Positions 1-5,597 of a stretch of 6,310 nt of DNA are shown here, piece by piece. Source of the DNA: an uncultured Bacteroidales bacterium (GTDB taxonomy: Bacteria > Bacteroidota > Bacteroidia > Bacteroidales > UBA932); NCBI GenBank assembly GCA_946614205.1, contig CAMOGR010000042.1:1-6310 (forward strand), written 5' to 3'. The notes beneath the pieces are model-generated. The model was not told the DNA's origin and did no database searches. It was given only the letters and a program-made list of their open reading frames with translations. The stretch's first letter is position 1; every line of letters starts with the position of its first letter. Made by a program: the position numbers and the translations under genes.

Positions 1-21
1 CTCGGCAGTCTTATAAAATGA
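1..21 (+). CDS. Possible C-terminal end of an upstream gene (partial)
   Basis: Frame 1 from the window edge reads LGSLIK and then a TGA stop, which overlaps the ATG of the M23 peptidase gene as ATGA. The same AAAATGA arrangement joins the M23 gene to trmO downstream, so an upstream operon member ending here is plausible. Six codons cannot identify a product. Frame 2 also has a stop just before the ATG (TAA at 14-16), so the reading frame of any upstream gene is not certain. Confidence 0.3.
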   Translation, partial: LGSLIK

Positions 22-1241
22 GAATAAGGCTCTTAGCATTACTCCTCGCAGTCCTCGTGCTGCCCCTTTCCTGCCAGCGTGGCGTGCGTTCCGCGGGCAA
101 GGGAGAGCAGGATGTCCAGAAAGACACTGTTCTGCCCCTCGGATTCCGCACCGACGCCTACCAGGTCGATTCCTCGAAGGTACGCGACGGCGAGACTTTC
201 AGCGGCATGATGGCACGCCTCGGCATGGGCGCAGGCGACTGCTACGCCCTCGTGCAGCGCTGCGACAGCATTTTCGACGTACGCCGCATGCGCGCCGGCA
301 ACGCTCTGGAGGCTTATTACTCGTCCGACACCACGGGACGCAGGCTCGAATATGTAGTATATCACAACGACCGCATTCGCTCCACCGTTTTCCAATGCCG
401 GGATTCCCTTCGTGGATGGGTGTTTGAGAAACCTGTCGAGCATGTGCGCAAGACGGCGGACATCACCATCCACAGTTCGCTCTGGAACGACATGGTTGAC
501 GCAGGAGCCTCACCCCTGCTTATCGTTGAGCTTTCCGACATCTATGCCTGGACAGTCAATTTCTTCGGTCTGCAGGAAGGCGACCGTTTCCGCGTGCTCT
601 ACAGCCAGACCGAGAGCGAAGGTGAGGTAATAGGCATCGACAGCATCGATTTCGCCTTGTACGACAGCGGTTCTTTCAGCGCCAGCGCCATTAAGTTCGA
701 CCAGGGGGACGGGCTCGGAGCCAAATACTGGAACGAGAAAGGGGAGAGCATGCGAAAGGCCTTCCTCAAGGCGCCGCTGCAGTTCACCCGCATCAGCAGC
801 CGTTTCTCCTATCATCGCAAGCATCCCATCACCGGCAAGGTGCGTCCGCACACCGCAGTCGATTACGCAGCTCCCACCGGTACTCCGGTCCACTCTATCG
901 GCGACGGAGTGGTAACGCTCTGCGGATGGGACGGTTCAGGCGGTGGCAACCGCGTCAGAATCAGGCACATGAATGGCTATGAGACCTGCTATATGCACCT
1001 TTCCAAATTCGCTTCCGGCATCAGGCAGGGAGTACGTGTGGCGCAGGGGCAGGTAATCGGATACGTGGGCGCAACCGGGCATGCCACGGGGCCGCATCTC
1101 GACTTCCGTGTGTGGAAGGACGGCACTCCCATAGACCCATTGAGCATGATATCTCCTCCTTCGGAGCCCCTTCGCAGCGAGAATCTTGATTCTCTCGGAA
1201 AGCTGTACCGAGCTTACCTGGATACACTTGGGGTAAAATGA
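18..1241 (+). CDS. Exported M23-family peptidoglycan endopeptidase (LytM/MepM-like), probable lipoprotein
   Basis: This is a 407-aa zinc peptidase predicted to cut peptide cross-links in peptidoglycan from the periplasmic side. Residues 1-18 form a hydrophobic signal peptide followed by Cys19 (LPLSC). The lipobox is imperfect, with Pro at -3, so lipidation is likely but not sure. Residues about 50-150 resemble the LysM/OapA-like region, and about 150-255 the second domain, of MepM/Csd3-type enzymes. The M23 domain covers about 258-378: H278-x3-D282 (RPHTAVDYAAPTGTPV), H327 (YMHLSK) and G-P-H360-L-D362. In classical M23 enzymes the last motif is HxH, and its second His binds zinc; here it is Asp. 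The start at base 18 is chosen because the signal peptide begins there, although the frame stays open to the window edge. There is no clear Shine-Dalgarno sequence; the leader is A-rich. The TGA stop overlaps the trmO start (ATGA), which suggests translational coupling. The family call is firm; the exact bond cleaved is unknown. Confidence 0.93.
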   Translation: MRIRLLALLLAVLVLPLSCQRGVRSAGKGEQDVQKDTVLPLGFRTDAYQVDSSKVRDGETFSGMMARLGMGAGDCYALVQRCDSIFDVRRMRAGNALEAYYSSDTTGRRLEYVVYHNDRIRSTVFQCRDSLRGWVFEKPVEHVRKTADITIHSSLWNDMVDAGASPLLIVELSDIYAWTVNFFGLQEGDRFRVLYSQTESEGEVIGIDSIDFALYDSGSFSASAIKFDQGDGLGAKYWNEKGESMRKAFLKAPLQFTRISSRFSYHRKHPITGKVRPHTAVDYAAPTGTPVHSIGDGVVTLCGWDGSGGGNRVRIRHMNGYETCYMHLSKFASGIRQGVRVAQGQVIGYVGATGHATGPHLDFRVWKDGTPIDPLSMISPPSEPLRSENLDSLGKLYRAYLDTLGVK

Positions 1242-1900
1242 ACATCGAGCCCGTAGCTTTCTTCCATTCCCCGCTGAAGGAAAAATTCGGCATCCCGCGG
1301 CAGTCCGGCCTGGCTCCGGACCTTCCGGGGGAAGTGCGCTTCGTGGCTCCCTACGACGCTCCTGAGGCCGTCCGCGGGCTCGAGGGATTCGACTACTGCT
1401 GGCTTATCTGGGGCTTTTCCCTGAACGCAGGTGCGCCCGGGCATCTCACGGTGCGGCCGCCCAGGCTCGGAGGCAATGAGCGGGTAGGGGTCTTCGCGTC
1501 GCGCTCGCCCTTCCGTCCCAACGCCATGGGACTTTCGTGCGTACGCATAGGGCGAGTCGCCCCCGGGATAATGGAAGTCTACGGCGCAGACCTTGCCGAC
1601 GGTACGCCGGTATATGATGTAAAGCCCTATGTGGAGTATGCCGACAGCAGGAGTGGCGTACGCAGCGGATTCGTGGATTCCAACGAGTGGACTCCACTCA
1701 GTGTCGAAGTACCCGATAGCTTGTCAGAAAAGTTTTTACCATCGGAACTTGAAGCTCTTGTGCAGATACTGTCGCAGGATCCGAGGCCACGCTACCAGGA
1801 TGACCCGGAGCGCCTGTACGGCATGTCGTTCGGCAGCTGGGAGATAAAGTTTTCGGTCAGGGACGGAAAGTTGTTTGTACTGTCAGCAGAAAAATGTTAA
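1238..1900 (+). CDS. trmO: tRNA (adenine(37)-N6)-methyltransferase TrmO (TsaA/YaeB family)
   Basis: TrmO uses S-adenosylmethionine to methylate N6-threonylcarbamoyladenosine at position 37 of tRNA-Thr (t6A to m6t6A), tuning ACY codon decoding in the cytoplasm. The 220-aa protein spans the whole family and is slightly shorter than E. coli TrmO (about 235 aa). Hallmark blocks appear in order: an N-terminal strand with FHSPLKEKFGIPRQSGL (residues 9-25), APYD...AVRGLEGFDYCWLIW (37-58), the RPPRLGGNERVGVFASRS stretch with FRPNAMGLS (73-100), DLADGTPVYDVKPY (118-131) and the C-terminal QDPRPRYQDD (180-189). All are family signatures of this beta-barrel methyltransferase class. The residues equivalent to the proposed SAM/tRNA-binding arginines and glycines (R76, G78, G79, R89, R93) are intact. 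The gene starts within the stop of the M23 gene (ATGA) and is followed 12 bp later by the SEC-C gene. Confidence 0.95.
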   Translation: MNIEPVAFFHSPLKEKFGIPRQSGLAPDLPGEVRFVAPYDAPEAVRGLEGFDYCWLIWGFSLNAGAPGHLTVRPPRLGGNERVGVFASRSPFRPNAMGLSCVRIGRVAPGIMEVYGADLADGTPVYDVKPYVEYADSRSGVRSGFVDSNEWTPLSVEVPDSLSEKFLPSELEALVQILSQDPRPRYQDDPERLYGMSFGSWEIKFSVRDGKLFVLSAEKC

Positions 1901-1912
1901 ATTTGCGGCTTG

Positions 1913-3091
1913 ATGGAAATGACAATTAACGACCTGCTCAGCAAATGCACAATCGAAGAAATCGAGGCCAGCCTCGACTACTTCGACGCATATCCCCGTT
2001 TCGGACGCCGCCGCCAGGACCTTGTTAAGGCCCTGGCCAACCTGTTTACCGATCCGTCACGCTGGCTTGACCGCCTCATGGAGGGCGACCTCAGGGTTCT
2101 GGGCCGTCTGTGCGCCGCCGGGGCGGAAGTCCCGGTCGACATGATTCCGACCGATTTCCCTATGGTCATCGAGGTTCTCCGAATCGCCCGTTTCGAGCAG
2201 TCCCCGAACGCATCCGACTTGGTCTCGGTCAGCATTCCCACTGTATTCTACAACTTGATTCACAACCTTATAGACGGAGTCATCGAAAGGAAAGAAAAAG
2301 ACGGGACTTTCGAGATAGAACATCTCGCTCTGGGTGCGATAAATGCATTCGGAGTCGTTCCGCTCTCGACCTTCGTGGACTCAGTTTTCTCCGAGTTTTC
2401 CGACATGGCCGAGATGCGGAACTTCGCTTCCAACCTGGCCACCTGTCCTGTCATGCGTCTCTATCAGGAGGAGTATAAGGGTGTCGCGTACATGGTCAGC
2501 CCCTACATTGAGAATTTCGAGGAACTCATGCGCAAGCGTTCCAAGATGTACAAGGGCGTACGCCGTTATGCCGGCCTGGAGGTCACCGACCTGCGAGCAG
2601 CAGGGGAGAACTCACCGTTCTGCTTCTACGGAGCTCACACCCGGGAGGGGCAGGCACTGCTGGATGTCCTGGAAAAGACCGGCTACGAGGACGAAGAACT
2701 GGAATACGCAATGCATTCCGCATGGGTCAACGCCCAGTACGAACCCGACGAGAAAAATCTGGACCTGCTGCTCTCCGCCATCACGCAAAGGGACGCATAC
2801 ATAGAGAGTTACGAAGAGTTTACCGAATTTGCGAACGTCATACTCCGCTATGCCAACAGCGTTCCCAAATGGCTTCTCAAGGGCCACAGCGCAGACCAGA
2901 CGGGGCTTATGATTTACTCCCTCCCCGAAGACTATTTCCGCGAGGAGTTCGAAGAGAATCTCAATTACGGCGAGGAGATGATGCAGTACTTCGACAGGGC
3001 CAACCGCGTACGTCCCGTACCTCCAGACGACCCCTGCCCTTGCGGCAGTGGCCTGTCATACCGTTTCTGTCACGGTAAGTACTTGAGCTAG
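1913..3091 (+). CDS. Uncharacterised protein with C-terminal SEC-C zinc motif
   Basis: The protein is 392 aa from the ATG at 1913; a second in-frame ATG at 1919 (MTINDLLS) is an equally reasonable start, and the TTG at 1910 is less likely. The C-terminus carries a clear SEC-C motif: C375-P-C377-GSGLSYRF-C386-H387, i.e. CxC-x8-CH, which binds one zinc. It is known from the tail of SecA, where it contacts SecB and the ribosome, and from many otherwise unknown proteins. The preceding 370 residues look soluble and mostly helical, with no signal peptide and no membrane segment. Residues about 5-70 form a compact helical region (with RRRQDLVKALANLF at 32-45) that could be a winged-helix or similar nucleic-acid/protein-binding fold, but I cannot name it. 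The tail before the motif is Glu/Asp-rich (about 335-362). The gene follows trmO by 12 bp and probably shares its transcript. A role in protein binding or translation is inference only. Confidence 0.85.
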   Translation: MEMTINDLLSKCTIEEIEASLDYFDAYPRFGRRRQDLVKALANLFTDPSRWLDRLMEGDLRVLGRLCAAGAEVPVDMIPTDFPMVIEVLRIARFEQSPNASDLVSVSIPTVFYNLIHNLIDGVIERKEKDGTFEIEHLALGAINAFGVVPLSTFVDSVFSEFSDMAEMRNFASNLATCPVMRLYQEEYKGVAYMVSPYIENFEELMRKRSKMYKGVRRYAGLEVTDLRAAGENSPFCFYGAHTREGQALLDVLEKTGYEDEELEYAMHSAWVNAQYEPDEKNLDLLLSAITQRDAYIESYEEFTEFANVILRYANSVPKWLLKGHSADQTGLMIYSLPEDYFREEFEENLNYGEEMMQYFDRANRVRPVPPDDPCPCGSGLSYRFCHGKYLS

Positions 3092-3093
3092 TT

Positions 3094-3543
3094 CTACTTT
3101 ACTGCCTTTACCTTAAGATTGGCCTCAAGGTACTGGGACCATTTTGATACGGCCTCGTCGTCAGGTGCAATCACTGAGCAGATAAGGAGGCCGCCCTTTA
3201 CTATCTCCGTACACATCAGGAGCATTATAGAGCCGTCTTCGCACTCTCCGGTAAACCCGTAGGCCTTGCGGTTCTTGAACGTCCATTCGGCTATGGGGTC
3301 ATCCTCTTCGTCTTCATCGTCCCAGCCTATGATTTCGGCGTAGTTGGCGTATGCTTCGTCTTCGGCCGTGGTGTCGGAGGGCAGGTCGCCGACGTACAGG
3401 TCGAATACGGCTTCGTATTTGCCTTCCACGGAGGAAGGCAACTGGCACTCGAGATGAGTGATAACGGCATTCTCAATCTCTTCGTAGCGTTCTTCCTCTC
3501 TTATCCACTGAGGAGGAAGGGGGAGCGTAATATCGTATGTCAT
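3094..3543 (-). CDS. Small acidic protein of unknown function, coupled to the zinc metallopeptidase
   Basis: This 149-aa protein begins inside the stop codon of the metallopeptidase gene upstream (ATGA, 4-bp overlap), so the two are probably translated together. It has no signal peptide or transmembrane segment and appears cytoplasmic. It is strongly acidic, with a run of Asp/Glu at residues 75-82 (after GW) that likely forms a flexible loop. The C-terminal half (about 87-147) alternates hydrophobic strands (EWTFKNRKAYGFTG, IMLLMCTEIVKGGLLICSVIA) and ends in a helix. This alpha/beta layout loosely recalls the DcrB/PsbP/Mog1-type fold, but that is a guess from pattern only. I do not recognise a family. 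Its stop lies 2 bp from the stop of the convergent SEC-C gene. Association with the metallopeptidase is inferred from the coupled start. Confidence 0.8.
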   Translation of the reverse strand: MTYDITLPLPPQWIREEERYEEIENAVITHLECQLPSSVEGKYEAVFDLYVGDLPSDTTAEDEAYANYAEIIGWDDEDEEDDPIAEWTFKNRKAYGFTGECEDGSIMLLMCTEIVKGGLLICSVIAPDDEAVSKWSQYLEANLKVKAVK

Positions 3544-4397
3544 AGGCTGTTATATGATATTGAGAAGGTGTCGCCAAGGGAAGGGTTTCCGGTAGTGAAG
3601 CCCTTCTTGAGCCAGCGGACCCTCTGGGCTGCGGTGCCGTGAGTGAATGCGTCGGGAACCGTGTAACCGTAAGACTTCTTCTGCAGGTAGTCGTCACCGA
3701 TCTTGTTTGCGGCGGCGACGCCCTCCTCGAAGTCGTTGTCGTCCAGCGAACCGAAGAACTTATTGTCATAGTGAGCCCAGATTCCGGCGTAGAAGTCCGC
3801 CTGGAGCTCGATACGTACGCTCATCTTGTTGGATTCCGTCTCGCTCATCCTTGCCATCTTGGAATGGGCGTCGCCAAGCGTACCAAGCAGGTACTGCACG
3901 TGATGGCCGACCTCGTGGGCAATGACGTATGCATATGCGAAATCACCGTCTGCGCCTATATCCTTCTTCATGTTCGTGAAAAAGGACAGGTCGAGGTAAA
4001 CCGTCTGGTCGGCGCTGTTGTAGAAGGGGCCGACCTGAGCGGAAGCCGTGCCGGTGGACGTCTGGACATAATCGTTGTAAAGGACAAGCTTCGGCGGCTG
4101 GTAGGTGAGTCCGCTCTGGCTGAAAATCTTCGTCCACACATCTTCCGTGCCGGCAAGAATCTGTTTGGCGAATACTGCGAGTTCTTCTTCCTGTGCGGAA
4201 GGGGTATAACCGGTTTCTGTCTGGGTGGTGGTCATCGAGCCTGCCTGTTGCAGAGCAGGAGTGACATCGATACCCAGAACAAGGTAGAGAATTCCGGCAA
4301 CGAGGAGGCCTCCGAGGCTCAGTCCTCCTGCCTTTCCGACCTTCAGGCCGCGTCTGTCTTCGACATTTGTGCTTTGGCGTCTTCCGTCGAGGTTCAT
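3540..4397 (-). CDS. ypfJ: Membrane-anchored neutral zinc metallopeptidase, YpfJ family
   Basis: This 285-aa member of the YpfJ/putative neutral zinc metallopeptidase family has an unknown physiological substrate. The short cytoplasmic N-terminus carries the family's signature G-RRQSTNVEDRRG (residues 5-17). One transmembrane helix follows (about 25-43, GGLSLGGLLVAGILYLVLGI), and the catalytic domain is placed outside the cytoplasm. The zinc site is visible as HEVGHH (161-166; H161 and H165 as ligands, E162 as catalytic base), with the downstream R-IELQADFYAGIWAHY segment (195-210) probably supplying the third ligand. The conserved GPFYNSADQTVYLDLSFF (123-140) and the C-terminal FTHGTAAQRVRWLKKGF (251-267) are also family blocks. 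The length is normal for the family and no key residue is missing. The start at 4397 matches the usual family N-terminus. It is the first gene of a two-gene unit that overlaps the acidic protein gene by 4 bp. Confidence 0.93.
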   Translation of the reverse strand: MNLDGRRQSTNVEDRRGLKVGKAGGLSLGGLLVAGILYLVLGIDVTPALQQAGSMTTTQTETGYTPSAQEEELAVFAKQILAGTEDVWTKIFSQSGLTYQPPKLVLYNDYVQTSTGTASAQVGPFYNSADQTVYLDLSFFTNMKKDIGADGDFAYAYVIAHEVGHHVQYLLGTLGDAHSKMARMSETESNKMSVRIELQADFYAGIWAHYDNKFFGSLDDNDFEEGVAAANKIGDDYLQKKSYGYTVPDAFTHGTAAQRVRWLKKGFTTGNPSLGDTFSISYNSL

Positions 4398-4401
4398 GGC
4401 G

Positions 4402-4433
4402 TTAATGTATTGAATTATAGTTTATGAAACAAA
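4402..4433 (-). promoter_or_regulatory. Candidate promoter for the metallopeptidase unit
   Basis: The AT-rich gap before the metallopeptidase gene is the only spacer in the leftward half with room for a promoter. On the minus strand it holds TTTG (4433-4430), a 20-nt spacer, then TACATTAA (4409-4402). This partly matches the Bacteroidota consensus TTTG / TAnnTTTG; the last two bases of the -7 box do not fit. A TATAAT also occurs at 4419-4414, without a good -35 partner. Either would give a very short leader before the ATG at 4397. This is pattern matching only. Confidence 0.25.
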
Positions 4434-4440
4434 AATGTAT

Positions 4441-4468
4441 TGAGGGTTAACATTTTTGTTAACCCTCA
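4441..4468 (-). terminator. Intrinsic terminator hairpin at the end of trpS
   Basis: A perfect 12-bp inverted repeat (TGAGGGTTAACA at 4441-4452, TGTTAACCCTCA at 4457-4468 on the + strand) encloses a 4-nt loop. In the trpS transcript it is preceded by a run of five A and followed, after five bases, by TTTTTG (4435-4430). The trpS stop codon (4459-4461) and the last two sense codons lie within the 5' arm. On the opposite strand the stem is followed directly by TTTTT (4469-4473), so the element could stop transcription in both directions. The stem is only moderately GC-rich, but it is perfect. Confidence 0.7.
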
Positions 4469-5589
4469 TTTTTACCCTCAATCAGGGCTTTGTCGCTGAA
4501 ATAATCGATGCGCATCGAGTGCCTTACGTCGTCGAGCGTGCTCTGCGCTTCCCTCACCGCTGCTTCGGTGCCGCGACGTAGAATTTCCCATACTGCGGGA
4601 AGGTCTTTTTCGAGCTGGGCGCGACGCTCGCGAATCGGGTCGAGTATGTCGTTGAGAATGGCGGCGAGGAAATTCTTGAGCATTACGTCTCCCAGGCCTC
4701 CGGCCCTGTACTGGGCCTTGACTTCGTCGAGACTGCTGAACGAGAAACTTGACTTGCGGCCAACGAAGCAGGATGCGAATTTCTCGAAGTGTTTGGGCTT
4801 GCAGAAGGCATCGAGGTAAGTGAAGACGGTGTTGCCCTCCACTTTGCCCGGGTCGCTGACCTGAAGGTGACCGGGATCGGTATACATTCCGCGAACCTTG
4901 CGGTCAACTTCTTCGCGGCTGTCGGAAAGATAGATGCAATTGCCGAGCGATTTGCTCATCTTGGCCTTTCCGTCAGTGCCGGGGAGACGCATGCAGGCGG
5001 CGTTGTCGGGGAGGAGAATCTCGGGCTCCACCAGCGTGGGGCCGTAAACCGCGTTGAATTTGCGGACAATCTCGCGGCATTGCTCGATCATGGGCTCCTG
5101 GTCTTCGCCTACGGGGACCGTGGTGGCCCGGAAAGCCGTAATGTCGGCCGCCTGGCTGATAGGGTAGCAGAAGAAGCCGACGGGCGTACCGGCCTTGTTG
5201 TCGGAGCCGTCGTCGGTCTCGGAGAAGCCGCGCAGCTTGATTTCCTGCTTCACGGTGGGATTGCGCTGTAGGCGCTGCACAGTGACAAGATTCATATAGT
5301 AGAAGGTAAGCTCGGTGAGCTGGGGCACCATGGACTGTATGAAAATGTTGACCTTTGAGGGGTCGAGCCCGGCGGAAAGGTAGTCGAGGGCCACTTGGAT
5401 TATATTCTGACGGACTTTTTCGGGGTTGTCTGCATTGTCCGTGAGAGCCTGGGCGTCGGCTATCATGATGAAAATCTTGTCGAAGCCGCCCTGCTCCTGG
5501 AGCTCGACCCTGCGACGGAGAGACCCGACGTAGTGTCCGAGATGCAGTCTGCCGGTAGGACGGTCGCCTGTGAGGATAATTTTTGCCAT
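4459..5589 (-). CDS. trpS: Tryptophan--tRNA ligase (TrpRS, class Ic)
   Basis: TrpRS activates tryptophan with ATP and loads it onto tRNA-Trp in the cytoplasm. The 376-aa form (start ATG at 5589) begins [13 protein letters not shown], matching the usual family N-terminus. In-frame ATGs at 5598 (sharing one base with the upstream stop, TAATG) and 5613 are alternatives. Class I signatures are intact: the HIGH motif as H16-L-G-H19 and KMSKS at 210-214 ([11 protein letters not shown]). Other family blocks are QALTDN (47-52), NPTVKQEI (110-117), YPISQAADI (142-150), [13 protein letters not shown] (158-170) and [15 protein letters not shown] (234-248). The sequence resembles the TrpRS II type known from Deinococcus ([22 protein letters not shown] at 294-302) more than E. 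coli TrpS. Compared with homologues I remember, it has short hydrophilic insertions near residues 124-135 and 273-286. It lies just downstream of the antiporter gene, probably on one transcript, and ends in a hairpin terminator. Confidence 0.96.
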   Translation of the reverse strand: MAKIILTGDRPTGRLHLGHYVGSLRRRVELQEQGGFDKIFIMIADAQALTDNADNPEKVRQNIIQVALDYLSAGLDPSKVNIFIQSMVPQLTELTFYYMNLVTVQRLQRNPTVKQEIKLRGFSETDDGSDNKAGTPVGFFCYPISQAADITAFRATTVPVGEDQEPMIEQCREIVRKFNAVYGPTLVEPEILLPDNAACMRLPGTDGKAKMSKSLGNCIYLSDSREEVDRKVRGMYTDPGHLQVSDPGKVEGNTVFTYLDAFCKPKHFEKFASCFVGRKSSFSFSSLDEVKAQYRAGGLGDVMLKNFLAAILNDILDPIRERRAQLEKDLPAVWEILRRGTEAAVREAQSTLDDVRHSMRIDYFSDKALIEGKNEG

Positions 5590-5597
5590 ATCTTTCA

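Noticed and set aside
39..893. Two minus-strand open frames (39-473 and 510-893) opposite the M23 gene
   Set aside because: They lie within a firmly identified gene and show no domain, no plausible leader and Ala/Val-rich shadow composition.
1910..1912. TTG start for the SEC-C gene
   Set aside because: Two ATG codons follow directly in frame (1913 and 1919); TTG adds a single residue and has no supporting ribosome-binding site.
2110..2804. Alternative + strand frames inside the SEC-C gene (2110-2478, 2343-2804)
   Set aside because: Arg/Ser/Pro-rich shadow translations; the main frame is continuous to its SEC-C motif.
3639..4427. Long open frame on the + strand (262 codons) opposite the metallopeptidase
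   Set aside because: It is fully antisense to a gene with a clear zinc motif and conserved family blocks, and its translation shows no recognisable domain. Long antisense frames are common in GC-rich coding DNA.
4789..5271. Open frame of 160 codons on the + strand opposite trpS
   Set aside because: Antisense to conserved trpS sequence; no domain recognised.
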